The position numbers were made by a program, and so were the translations under genes. Under the pieces are notes generated by a model. The model did not search any database and had not been told where the DNA came from. It saw only the letters and a program-made list of their open reading frames with translations. This document shows positions 12,725-18,460 of a stretch of DNA of 25,219 nucleotides, one piece after another. Numbering within the stretch: the first letter of the stretch is position 1; each line of letters opens with the position of its first letter. The stretch covers positions 1 to 25,219 of IMG/VR virus record IMGVR_UViG_3300043640_000069. One strand, given 5' to 3'. The stretch is from a virus.

Positions 12725-12978
12725 GGCTCTCAGATAAGCGCATGGCACATTTCAATTTAATGAATAGCCGTGGTAATATCACGGACGAAGACATTGAACG
12801 GTGTAGGGCTGCATATCTAAAGCAAGTGACTGAGCCGCTGGCAGCTAAAAACCCTGGACGCGAATTTGAAATACTCCTGGGACAATTCAAGGTGACGAAA
12901 TACGAGGACGGTACGTTGCAAGGAAACGCCTCAGACGTGATTGCAGTATGGCTTGACGGGAAAGGACCTCTACTATGA
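12718..12978 (+). CDS. Hypothetical protein
   Basis: An 86-residue protein, unrecognised. GGAGGGAGATACGG precedes ATG 12718, which overlaps the Nudix stop by seven bases. It has a helix (DEDIERCRAAYLKQVTE) followed by strands (EFEILLGQFKVTKYEDG, SDVIAVWLDG). It ends in an ATGA overlap. Confidence 0.65.
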   Translation: MVRLSDKRMAHFNLMNSRGNITDEDIERCRAAYLKQVTEPLAAKNPGREFEILLGQFKVTKYEDGTLQGNASDVIAVWLDGKGPLL

Positions 12979-13352
12979 GCGATGAACCTAAACGCTGGCG
13001 ACAAATGCTGCTACCTTGGGCAGAGGAAGAGCGCGGCGAGCTGCTTAAGCGGCTGGAGAACATGAGCGCCGAACTTAAACAGGCCAAAGGCCGCAAGGAC
13101 ATGTTTAGCAGCGCCATATTCCTTGCAGGGCTTGGCGCTATCATGTGGACGATGGGTCACTTTAGTAATTACATGGAGAAAAAGGGTAAGATGCTGTCCA
13201 CCGAGTGGAAGCTTAAATATGATGAGCAGGGCAAGCCGCGTGAAGAATACTGGAGCGGGCGCACCCTTACTGAACAAGCATTGGAACCAAGCTGGGTTAA
13301 GTACCTAGCAGAACGAGGAGAGCCAGATGGCAAGCAAAAGACCAAATCCTAA
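12975..13352 (+). CDS. Hypothetical membrane-associated protein
   Basis: A 125-residue protein. Residues 20-40 are a charged coiled coil (EERGELLKRLENMSAELKQA) and residues 45-62 (SAIFLAGLGAIMWTMGHF) are a probable single transmembrane segment. The rest is polar with a basic end. The start overlaps the preceding stop as ATGA, and the end overlaps the DUF1653 gene by 26 bases. Confidence 0.7.
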   Translation: MSDEPKRWRQMLLPWAEEERGELLKRLENMSAELKQAKGRKDMFSSAIFLAGLGAIMWTMGHFSNYMEKKGKMLSTEWKLKYDEQGKPREEYWSGRTLTEQALEPSWVKYLAERGEPDGKQKTKS

Positions 13353-13578
13353 AACCGGCGAACTATACCGGCACTATACGGGCGACGTGTATAAGGTGCT
13401 TGCGTTAAGCCAGCACAGCGAGACGGGTGAGTTCTTTGTTATATACCGGCTAAAGAACGCGCATGACGATGTAATTGCATGGGCGCGGCCTTTAGCCATG
13501 TTCCTGGAAGACGTCCGCATACCCGATCCAGCGGACACTATATTAGGTGTGCTAGTGCAGAGGTTTACAAAGCTATGA
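13327..13578 (+). CDS. DUF1653 family protein
   Basis: An 83-residue protein with the conserved pattern of DUF1653: a GxxYRHYxGDVYKVL start (residues 11-25), HSETGEFFVIYR (30-41), then WARPLAMFLEDV (52-63). The family is a small beta-rich fold of unknown function found in bacteria and phages. GAGGAGAGCCAG precedes the ATG. It overlaps the preceding gene by 26 bases and the phosphoribosyltransferase gene by four (ATGA). Confidence 0.85.
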   Translation: MASKRPNPKTGELYRHYTGDVYKVLALSQHSETGEFFVIYRLKNAHDDVIAWARPLAMFLEDVRIPDPADTILGVLVQRFTKL

Positions 13579-13958
13579 AATCATTATTCACCTTGGGCGA
13601 ATTCACCAGTCACAGCGGCAAGCTGCTACAATATAAAATTGACTGCGACGCCCTAACCGCCGATGACCTCGCTTGTTTGGCAGCACAGGGCGCAAAGCTA
13701 CTCAAGCCGTTTAGTGTGGTGGTAGGCATACCCACGGGCGGCTGGAGGCTGGCAGACCTAATACGGGACTACGCAACCCCAGGAGCTAATAGCGCCTTAA
13801 TCGTGGACGATGTATATACCACCGGCCACAGCATGGAAGTTGAACGCGCCCGCGCCCTACAAGACCGCTATAGTAATGTGCAGGGGTTGGTAATATTCAA
13901 TCGCAGTGGACGCGCTGATCTCGGCTGGGTGCATAGAATGGTAGATGTGCTGATATGA
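13575..13958 (+). CDS. Phosphoribosyltransferase-family protein
   Basis: A 127-residue protein. Residues 74-84 (ALIVDDVYTTG) form the PRPP-binding loop of type I phosphoribosyltransferases, preceded by VVVGIPTGGWRLAD (48-61), which matches the upstream pyrophosphate-loop region. It is short for an orotate or hypoxanthine enzyme and lacks a recognisable hood, so the base substrate cannot be assigned. ATG 13575 is chosen because it overlaps the previous stop (ATGA). It may act in nucleotide or NAD salvage during infection (inferred). Confidence 0.8.
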   Translation: MKSLFTLGEFTSHSGKLLQYKIDCDALTADDLACLAAQGAKLLKPFSVVVGIPTGGWRLADLIRDYATPGANSALIVDDVYTTGHSMEVERARALQDRYSNVQGLVIFNRSGRADLGWVHRMVDVLI

Positions 13959-14218
13959 CCGGCATAATCACCAAGCTGAAAAAAGGCCAGCGCTGGCTCC
14001 GCCGTTACCAGAACGGGACGGAGGTGGTGTATCAGGTGTTGCACATATTCGTTGACCTACATGGTAGGCAGAAGGTGGTTATACAAATGGTTCCACGCGC
14101 TCCCAAGCTAATCGGCACTATGTATTTCCAACGAGGTAATAAGCAACCCCCGCGCATTGTCAGCCCAAGTTATCTATGCTGCTTTTCGCCCAAGGAGGCA
14201 ACCTATGAACCTAAGTGA
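13955..14218 (+). CDS. Hypothetical SH3-like beta protein
   Basis: An 87-residue protein starting in an ATGA overlap. A GQRWLRRY motif near residue 11, followed by alternating strands (EVVYQVLHIFVD, QKVVIQMV), suggests a small beta barrel. Plan and length resemble the DUF1653 protein two genes upstream, but conserved residues are not shared. It is basic overall. Confidence 0.65.
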   Translation: MTGIITKLKKGQRWLRRYQNGTEVVYQVLHIFVDLHGRQKVVIQMVPRAPKLIGTMYFQRGNKQPPRIVSPSYLCCFSPKEATYEPK

Positions 14219-14399
14219 GCTGCTCTCTTTTCACCACGAAGTAACGGATCTGCAAGAGCGTGTGTTAAAAAGCAAAATCCATCCCGAAACTGCTCGCGAG
14301 GAAATCGTGCGCCTCAAAGAGCGCTGGTGGCAGGAGATGCACAACGTAGTTGATCTGGTGGTAGTGCTGGCAAGGGAGGCTAAGGATGACGACGAGTGA
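14205..14399 (+). CDS. Hypothetical helical protein
   Basis: A 64-residue protein. ATG 14205 has AAGGAGGCAACCT upstream; the frame opens at 14157, inside the preceding gene, without a ribosome site. It is almost fully helical and charged (EVTDLQERVLKSK, EEIVRLKERWWQEM, VVVLAREAKDDDE), likely a helical hairpin. It overlaps the next gene by 14 bases. Confidence 0.65.
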   Translation: MNLSELLSFHHEVTDLQERVLKSKIHPETAREEIVRLKERWWQEMHNVVDLVVVLAREAKDDDE

Positions 14400-14565
14400 C
14401 ATGGTGGCTATAGGCTGCTACATAGTTACCGACTGGCTACGCAACCGCGCCGCTGGATTATTGGCCGCACGGGATATCATGCCGGTATGGAACATGAAGG
14501 GCATAGAGAAATATAATGTGTTGTATGCTACCAAGCGCACGGCTTATGCCAGGAGGAAAGAATGA
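14386..14565 (+). CDS. Hypothetical small basic protein
   Basis: A 59-residue protein, unrecognised. The ATG at 14386 has GGGAGGCTAAGG directly upstream and its stop overlaps the next start as ATGA (14562-14565), so it fills an otherwise empty stretch in the operon. It has one Cys and two Trp and a basic helical end (RTAYARRKE). The middle (WLRNRAAGLLAARDI) is an amphipathic helix. Confidence 0.65.
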   Translation: MTTSDMVAIGCYIVTDWLRNRAAGLLAARDIMPVWNMKGIEKYNVLYATKRTAYARRKE

Positions 14566-14813
14566 CGAATAGTGTGACGCTACAACATAGAAACAGGCAG
14601 TTGGTGAACACTGATCCACAACGCCGTTGCTATAATGGTTGCCACTTTAGTTCGGAGCTGGTGTGGACAGCATGGGAAACCCTAGAATACTTGCAACCGG
14701 AACAGGTGGAGCGCCGCTTAAAGTTTTGGCAGGAGCTTAACGACTATGCTGTTAGCGCCAGAGGGCAGGGTGCTAAAAGTGAATTCAGAATAGTGGAGGC
14801 GGTACATGGATAA
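14562..14813 (+). CDS. Hypothetical protein with RCYNGC motif
   Basis: An 83-residue protein. AGGAGGAAAG precedes the ATG. Residues 18-28 (DPQRRCYNGCHF) and the helical region with W-x2-W-x2-L (VWTAWETLEYL), then FWQELNDYAVS, look like a conserved small phage protein, but I cannot name the family. The first residues resemble the gene at 1995. Confidence 0.7.
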   Translation: MTNSVTLQHRNRQLVNTDPQRRCYNGCHFSSELVWTAWETLEYLQPEQVERRLKFWQELNDYAVSARGQGAKSEFRIVEAVHG

Positions 14814-14991
14814 GATTGATATACGCCAGGAGCTACACCGGCTCAGCGGCCACTTGCGCCAAAACAGTATTATCGATGCCTACGATTTACTAAAGCGCAT
14901 GATTAAACAAATGGACGACGAATACTACAGCAACCCGGAGAACTTCAAAGAAGATACCCGTAACGATAGCAGACCGAAAGGAAAGATATGA
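14806..14991 (+). CDS. Hypothetical helical protein
   Basis: A 61-residue protein. GTGGAGGCGGTAC precedes the ATG and it overlaps the preceding gene by eight bases. Its helices (IRQELHRLSGHLRQN, AYDLLKRMIKQMDDEY) are followed by a polar, probably disordered tail (NPENFKEDTRND). The function is unknown. Confidence 0.65.
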   Translation: MDKIDIRQELHRLSGHLRQNSIIDAYDLLKRMIKQMDDEYYSNPENFKEDTRNDSRPKGKI

Positions 14992-15404
14992 CAAAAGTTT
15001 ATTTATGTGTTGGTGGACCCATAGACGGCCAGTGGAAGCAGTTTGACGGCGACGTCATGGAAGTGGCCGTGGACAGCCGTAACCCCTTAAGCCAGCCTAT
15101 TGACATGACCAAGGTAACGGCAACCCAGCTTAACAGTATGCGTAAGGTGACCTATAAGAAGCTGGATTTCAACACACCAACCGGCTATCGTACGTTCTGG
15201 ACGCCGCTTAGTTGGAGCGCCCTAAACATACTGGATGCCCTAAGTACCAACTATAACAAAGATGGGTTGGAGCAGTGGCGGGCTTACATAGACAAGAAGA
15301 TGGAGTTACAAGAACTTCAAGAGCGTATAGAGGCGCTGTGCCTACAGCTTGACGTAACGGTACACCACGACATCGCCAAGGACATGAGGAGGATGCTTAA
15401 ATGA
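14988..15404 (+). CDS. Hypothetical protein with GGPIDGQ motif
   Basis: A 138-residue protein, unrecognised. GAAAGGAAAG precedes the ATG, which overlaps the previous stop. A strand-Gly-rich motif (VYLCVGGPIDGQW) opens the protein; similar GGPxDG openings occur in many small phage proteins. The middle has strands and Trp/Thr clusters (YRTFWTPLSW), and residues 100-130 are a coiled coil (KMELQELQERIEALCLQL). An ATGA overlap couples it to the gene at 15401. Confidence 0.7.
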   Translation: MTKVYLCVGGPIDGQWKQFDGDVMEVAVDSRNPLSQPIDMTKVTATQLNSMRKVTYKKLDFNTPTGYRTFWTPLSWSALNILDALSTNYNKDGLEQWRAYIDKKMELQELQERIEALCLQLDVTVHHDIAKDMRRMLK

Positions 15405-15556
15405 GGCATGATTATGACATGGAGTTTCCCGAACCTAGCAGCTTCGCAATGCAATTCCGCTGCAAGCATTGCCAAGACGTACAACCAACTATGGATGCAG
15501 CACTGGCCAAGCAGGACAGACCATGTGGAGGCAAAGATGACAAAAGGAATGTATAA
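15401..15556 (+). CDS. Small Cys-containing protein
   Basis: A 51-residue protein. AGGAGGATGCTTAA precedes the ATG, which overlaps the previous stop as ATGA. A C-x2-C (CKHC, about residues 21-24) and a later Cys could bind metal. The last 20 bases overlap the next gene. It reads better than the competing frame at 15408, which lacks a ribosome site. Confidence 0.6.
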   Translation: MRHDYDMEFPEPSSFAMQFRCKHCQDVQPTMDAALAKQDRPCGGKDDKRNV

Positions 15557-15758
15557 AGCAAGTGATATCCGCAAGGACGGGCTGCTAAAAATAAATAAGC
15601 TGCGTGAACGGGAGATGCCGCTTCCGCTGCTTAACCCGCACAGCCTTACCCGTGTCAAGGAGGAATTAGACAAGATACGGTCGCCATTAACTCTAGTGTC
15701 CATCGCTAAGTTGATACAGGTGTACCTTCATGCCGAAAAGTTGCGGAGGCTAAAGTGA
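15537..15758 (+). CDS. Hypothetical basic helical protein
   Basis: A 73-residue protein. ATG 15537 has GTGGAGGCAAAG upstream and begins within the end of the preceding gene; the frame extends back to 15408 without a ribosome site. It is basic and helical (IRKDGLLKINKLREREM, LTRVKEELDKIRS, LIQVYLHAEKLRRLK) and could bind nucleic acid. The GTGA overlap at its end couples it to the next gene. Confidence 0.65.
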   Translation: MTKGMYKASDIRKDGLLKINKLREREMPLPLLNPHSLTRVKEELDKIRSPLTLVSIAKLIQVYLHAEKLRRLK

Positions 15759-15988
15759 CCGAGCGCTGCGAACACTGTGGACATAGCATTGGACCGCGTA
15801 AGCCGATGCGTATTTGTACGCTGTGTAAGCGGCCAATAAGCAAGCGAGAGAAATGGCATTTCATTGACGTGATGATAGGCAAGGTGCGAACGACACAGGT
15901 GCAGCATAGACACTGTGATAACCCTGAGAGCTACTATACCAAAGAGGAGCAAGCCAAAGTGGAAGCTAGATGGAAAGGTAAGCGATGA
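15755..15988 (+). CDS. Small zinc-ribbon protein
   Basis: A 77-residue protein with a GTG start (GCGGAGG upstream, GTGA overlap). CEHC (residues 5-8) and CTLC (21-24) make a four-Cys zinc ribbon, with a further HRHC later. The rest is basic and helical (EEQAKVEARWKGKR). This is the clearest zinc ribbon among the small genes and is likely to bind nucleic acid, although the target is unknown. Confidence 0.75.
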   Translation: MTERCEHCGHSIGPRKPMRICTLCKRPISKREKWHFIDVMIGKVRTTQVQHRHCDNPESYYTKEEQAKVEARWKGKR

Positions 15989-16224
15989 ACAATATCATGA
16001 AGGCCATGTTCCTGGCCGTAAACCCTGCCAGCGTGTTCCACTGTGTAAAGTGCAATAAGACGCCGGACGGTGTTGAAGGCCATAACGACGCGGCAACCAA
16101 TAGCTCATATGCAATAGTGTATTGCCACGGCGCAAAGCAGCATGTGGAGCTGGACCCCTTAGAGGTGTACCTATACCCTTACGACGTGTTTGAAACTAAA
16201 GGGGGAGAAGATGGTAAAGCATAA
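15985..16224 (+). CDS. Small Cys/His protein
   Basis: A 79-residue protein starting in an ATGA overlap. HCVKC (about residues 19-23) and CHG later could bind zinc. It contains strands (SYAIVYCHGAKQHVELDP) and an acidic end (VFETKGGED). It overlaps the next gene by 14 bases. The function is unknown. Confidence 0.65.
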   Translation: MNNIMKAMFLAVNPASVFHCVKCNKTPDGVEGHNDAATNSSYAIVYCHGAKQHVELDPLEVYLYPYDVFETKGGEDGKA

Positions 16225-16540
16225 AGTACCAAGAGATCAACGTGAGCATAACCAGCCGGAAGAATGCAACAGAGTATTTGAACAGATAGCGTTCATCCTC
16301 ATGAATTGTAATGGCCTGAACCTAGATGGCCTTACTAAGCATTTAGTGGCGCGTCTCACGCCGATGGACATAGCACACCCCGGATTTACCGGCTTAAAAA
16401 GTTATATGAGAATACTAAAGAGATATGGTTGCGTTCGTGTGAAGAGTTACATCTACATATGGTGCGGCGATAAGGAATCCTTTGGCCGGTTGATGGCAGA
16501 CCGGCGCAAGGATCCACTACCCTCAACCGTGCGCCTTTGA
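16211..16540 (+). CDS. Hypothetical protein, possible winged-helix
   Basis: A 109-residue protein. ATG 16211 is chosen for AAAGGGGGAGAAG immediately upstream. Residues 20-80 have the spacing of a helix-turn-helix with a wing (RVFEQIAFILMNCNGLNLD, LTKHLVARL, SYMRILKRYGCVRVKS), so DNA binding is possible but not shown. The C-terminus is basic. A 47-base gap, containing the RBS of the next gene (AAAGGAGA), follows. Confidence 0.6.
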   Translation: MVKHKVPRDQREHNQPEECNRVFEQIAFILMNCNGLNLDGLTKHLVARLTPMDIAHPGFTGLKSYMRILKRYGCVRVKSYIYIWCGDKESFGRLMADRRKDPLPSTVRL

Positions 16541-16587
16541 GGACTATATCTTGGCGCATATAAACCTTTGCAAAGGAGACTACCAAT

Positions 16588-17022
16588 ATGATTACGAGTG
16601 AAACAAGAACCAAAATGCAGATTCTCGGGTTACGCACGGCAGCCAATGAAATGCTGGACGAGGCAGACCGCATGGAAGCTGCACTAAAGGAAGCCGGTGT
16701 TGCCGTTAAGAACCATCGTGGTCCGGATAAGAAGCCGCGCCAAGTGGGTAAGCGGGCAAAGCCTGTGCCGGTGGACACAAAGCCTAAGCGCGTACACCAT
16801 GCCAAGCGTAGCCTGGACCGCTGGACTCCTAAAGACGATAAATACCTGTTGGAAACTAAGGCGACGCACAAGCAGCGGGCTAAACACCTTGGACGCACAC
16901 CCAAGGCATGTCAAATCCGCCTATGCTACTTGCGTCGCAAGAATGGGACGTCGCCGCTGGCTGGTAAGACTGGCGCGGCTGTTCGTCTTGCCGTGGCCAA
17001 TGGTAATAAGGGTAAGAAGTAA
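16588..17022 (+). CDS. Basic protein with Myb/SANT-like DNA-binding domain
   Basis: A 144-residue protein, the last gene of the long operon. Residues 1-40 are a helical acidic region (TAANEMLDEADRMEAALKEA). Residues 42-75 are a Lys/Pro-rich linker (GPDKKPRQVGKRAKPVPV). Residues 76-120 resemble a Myb/SANT helix-turn-helix (RWTPKDDKYLLE, then AKHLGRTPKACQIRL), with the spaced Trp, acidic and LGRTxxA elements seen in small phage and bacterial Myb-like factors. It is very basic, so DNA binding is likely. Placed just before the early/late junction, it is a candidate regulator of that region (inference). CAAAGGAGA precedes the start. Confidence 0.7.
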   Translation: MITSETRTKMQILGLRTAANEMLDEADRMEAALKEAGVAVKNHRGPDKKPRQVGKRAKPVPVDTKPKRVHHAKRSLDRWTPKDDKYLLETKATHKQRAKHLGRTPKACQIRLCYLRRKNGTSPLAGKTGAAVRLAVANGNKGKK

Positions 17023-17054
17023 TTATTGAATAGTTAAGAACTTATATTATCATG

Positions 17055-17082
17055 TGCTAGAATTCTATATTATTGATAATAT
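17055..17082 (+). promoter_or_regulatory. Possible extended -10 promoter with AT palindrome
   Basis: TGCTAGAAT (17055-17063) matches an extended -10 element (TGn plus a -10-like hexamer) with no good -35 box. It is followed by a perfect inverted repeat, ATATTAT-TG-ATAATAT (17067-17082), which could be a repressor site over the transcript start. A transcript from here would run straight into the terminator at 17165-17219, giving an RNA of about 150 bases. Confidence 0.3.
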
Positions 17083-17110
17083 ATCCACTACCCGTCCTCT
17101 CTCCCCCGTG

Positions 17111-17151
17111 CTTGCATGGGTTGGACGGTACAGCCCGCCATGAGATGCAAG
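17111..17151 (+). ncRNA. Possible structured small RNA upstream of terminator
   Basis: CTTGCAT (17111-17117) pairs with ATGCAAG (17145-17151); inside it, GGGTT (17118-17122) pairs with AGCCC (17132-17136) around a 9-base loop. With the terminator hairpin just downstream and the weak promoter upstream, this would form a compact terminated RNA (about 17070-17219). It matches no RNA family that I recognise. It could equally be the 3' untranslated end of the early operon mRNA. Confidence 0.35.
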
Positions 17152-17164
17152 TGGTAAGCGCTGG

Positions 17165-17219
17165 AAGCCCAAGGGTACATCGTAGCTTCGCGCTCCGGTT
17201 CCTCCCCTTGGGCTTTTTT
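17165..17219 (+). terminator. Strong intrinsic terminator ending the early operon
   Basis: AAGCCCAAGGG (17165-17175) pairs perfectly with CCCTTGGGCTT (17205-17215), an 11-bp stem around a 29-base loop, and the 3' side runs into TTTTTT (17214-17219). It lies 143 bases after the last early gene and is the clearest intrinsic terminator in the window. Confidence 0.85.
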
Positions 17220-17262
17220 ATTGTCGGTCTCGTGGCTTTGCTCACTGGCGCGGGTGCAGGGG

Positions 17263-17271
17263 TGCTATAAA
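17263..17271 (+). promoter_or_regulatory. Possible extended -10 promoter
   Basis: TGCTATAAA (17263-17271) has the TGn-TATAAA form with no good -35 box. It follows the early terminator and could start a transcript through the repeat region toward the late genes. A short palindrome, GTGACGGTCAC (17294-17304), lies about 25 bases downstream and could be an operator. The evidence is limited to sequence form. Confidence 0.25.
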
Positions 17272-17338
17272 ATAACCATATGAAAAGTTGTCTGTGACGG
17301 TCACCTCTTCATGTTGCGTACTCCTTATTGCACCAGTT

Positions 17339-17373
17339 AGAGCCGCCTTTGGTTAATAGCCCAAGGTGGCTCT
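17339..17373. other. Long hairpin in the early/late junction
   Basis: Fourteen base pairs with one mismatch and one wobble: AGAGCCGCCTT (from 17339) pairs with AAGGTGGCTCT (to 17373), then GG with CC, around a TTAATAG loop. There is no T run after it on either strand, so it is not a standard intrinsic terminator. It could be an RNA processing site or a protein site. Confidence 0.55.
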
Positions 17374-17418
17374 TCTAGGTTTAAGGGGTTGGAATATAAA
17401 CCTTGCTAACGTCACCAT

Positions 17419-17434
17419 CGCCCAAGGTAGGGCG
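17419..17434. other. Short hairpin between repeats
   Basis: CGCCC (17419-17423) pairs with GGGCG (17430-17434) around AAGGTA. It lies eight bases after the first repeat copy and eight before the 15-base palindrome. Confidence 0.4.
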
Positions 17435-17442
17435 GCTTAACT

Positions 17443-17457
17443 GCTTACAATGTAAGC
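17443..17457. promoter_or_regulatory. Perfect 15-base palindrome, operator-like
   Basis: GCTTACA-A-TGTAAGC is an odd palindrome with seven perfect pairs about a single central base. This length and symmetry are typical of a site for a dimeric helix-turn-helix regulator. It lies in the early/late junction between the first two CCTTGCTAAC repeats. No regulator gene can be tied to it. Confidence 0.5.
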
Positions 17458-17492
17458 GGAACTCCATGTCATTGTGTACCTTGCTAACATAG

Positions 17493-17522
17493 TAACCTCT
17501 TGCGGTCGCTGTGGTTATTTTT
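17493..17522 (+). terminator. Weak terminator-like hairpin
   Basis: TAACC (17493-17497) pairs with GGTTA (17513-17517), enclosing a small GCG/CGC hairpin, and is followed by TTTTT. The stem is short, so function is doubtful. Confidence 0.25.
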
Positions 17523-17839
17523 GTCTCGAGGGGTGGGAATAGGTTAGCTGGTTAGCAAGGCACACTACCTCGAATAATTTATAATAAATAGTATAGTAAT
17601 TATATAGGGGGAATGGGGACTTACCCCTGTATGGGCGTCCTTGCCAACCTGATCCAAAATTAAATAACAAGGCACACTATTGGACTTTTAGGTAGGGTAG
17701 GTCGGCAAGGCTGTTTCTCCGTGATGAATTTTGCTTTTCGTTGGTAGAGCCTCCGCTGCTTGGGCGAAAGTCAATGGCGCGTGGCCAAACGGAACTCTAA
17801 AGTTTCCTCTCGACTCTCGCTGTTATGTAAAGGGAGATA

Positions 17840-17851
17840 TGCTAATATAAT
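17840..17851 (+). promoter_or_regulatory. Probable late promoter
   Basis: TGCTAATATAAT contains both an extended -10 (TGC plus TAATAT, 17840-17848) and a perfect TATAAT (17846-17851). The -35 region (TTATGT, 17823-17828) is poor, which fits a promoter needing a phage activator or the extended -10 alone. It is the last candidate before the terminase genes, and a start near 17858 would give a short leader for them. Confidence 0.5.
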
Positions 17852-17905
17852 CAGGAGAATCACTGAGAGATGCCGTTCTCAGGATTAAAGGGGGAGAGTA
17901 ATGAA

Positions 17906-18460
17906 GTGGCAGACCGTAAACAGATAAAGACCCGCAAGCCGGATAACATGCGCTTACCAGCCGACAAGAAGTTGAACGCGGAAGGCAAAGCTGCATTCCT
18001 AGAGGAGTATGCTAAGGACGCCGCGTTCTATACCGCTGGCAAAGCGCTAGGCATTCATCCAACAGAGCTTGAACGCGCCCTGGAGGAAGACCCAGAGTTC
18101 GAGCTTGAATGCCGCATGGTAACTAAGCGCCGCGTTGAGGCCATGGAAAGCGAAGCCTTCCGCCGTGCTGTAGTAGGTGTGGACGAGCCTGTGTATTACA
18201 AGGGCATGGTGGTCGGGCATATAAACCGCAAGAGTGACGCCATGCTGCAAATGCTGCTTAAGGCGCATGACCCTAAGCGTTACCGCGAAGGCATCAGCGA
18301 AGCCGCTGGCGCTCAAGGTGGTGTGTTGCTGCTTGCTGCACCTATGTCGCCGGACATGTGGCGGGCAGCGGCGGAGCAAATGCGTAAGCAACAAATGTCA
18401 TTGGCCATTGGCAGCGAAAAGATCATAGATCAGCCAAGCAATGAAATAGTGCGCGGATGA
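17906..18460 (+). CDS. terS: Terminase small subunit
   Basis: A 184-residue protein, probably the DNA-recognition subunit of the packaging motor. Family evidence is mainly positional (it overlaps the large terminase by four bases, ATGA) plus a helical N-terminal domain with a helix-turn-helix look (AAFYTAGKALGIHPTELERA, about residues 43-62) and a helical oligomerisation part. I prefer GTG 17906 because AAAGGGGGAGAG lies seven bases upstream. ATG 17870 is in the same frame (196 residues), with AGGAG 12 bases upstream, and remains possible. An eight-codon frame, MKWQTVNR, starts at 17901 with better spacing to the same ribosome site and could compete. Confidence 0.75.
   Translation: MADRKQIKTRKPDNMRLPADKKLNAEGKAAFLEEYAKDAAFYTAGKALGIHPTELERALEEDPEFELECRMVTKRRVEAMESEAFRRAVVGVDEPVYYKGMVVGHINRKSDAMLQMLLKAHDPKRYREGISEAAGAQGGVLLLAAPMSPDMWRAAAEQMRKQQMSLAIGSEKIIDQPSNEIVRG

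Larger units (their letters stand above)
17401..17710. repeat. Array of six CCTTGCYAAC-type repeats, candidate origin or operators
   Basis: Copies: CCTTGCTAAC at 17401-17410 and 17479-17488 (+), its complement at 17551-17560 (-), CCTTGCCAAC at 17639-17648 (+), a degenerate complement at 17663-17672 (-), and a complement of CCTTGCCGAC at 17701-17710 (-). The second and third are parts of a 15-bp inverted repeat with one mismatch (GTGTACCTTGCTAAC / GTTAGCAAGGCACAC). The third and fifth share AAGGCACACTA. Between the third and fourth lies a 35-base AT tract (17572-17606). The pattern fits protein-binding iterons of a replication origin or a repressor/activator operator array. Confidence 0.6.
17023..17905. 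other. 883-base early/late non-coding junction
   Basis: No convincing gene lies here on either strand. It holds, in order, a weak promoter with AT palindrome, a possible small RNA, the strong terminator, a second weak promoter with an 11-base palindrome, a long hairpin, the CCTTGCYAAC repeats around an AT-rich tract, a GGGG-ACTTA-CCCC hairpin (17615-17627), about 110 bases (17711-17820) where I see no element, and the late promoter. Its size contrasts with the gene-dense remainder, so it is most likely the main control region and perhaps the origin. Confidence 0.7.

Noticed and set aside
15408-15536. Upstream extension of the gene at 15537
   Set aside because: It overlaps the better-supported gene at 15401 and has no ribosome site; ATG 15537 has GTGGAGG.
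17111-17216. tRNA or self-cleaving ribozyme
   Set aside because: There is a GGTTC word and an acceptor-like stem, but no cloverleaf fits and the length is wrong; no hammerhead or twister core could be assembled either.
17073-17270. A frame with a hydrophobic C-terminal segment in the early/late junction
   Set aside because: It would need a TTG start without a ribosome site and it runs across the strong terminator, so the frame is accidental.
17288-17316. Third copy of the P1/P2 promoter
   Set aside because: TTGTCT is present at 17288, but the position 17 bp downstream reads ATGTTG, which is not a -10 box, and the hairpin and start block are absent.
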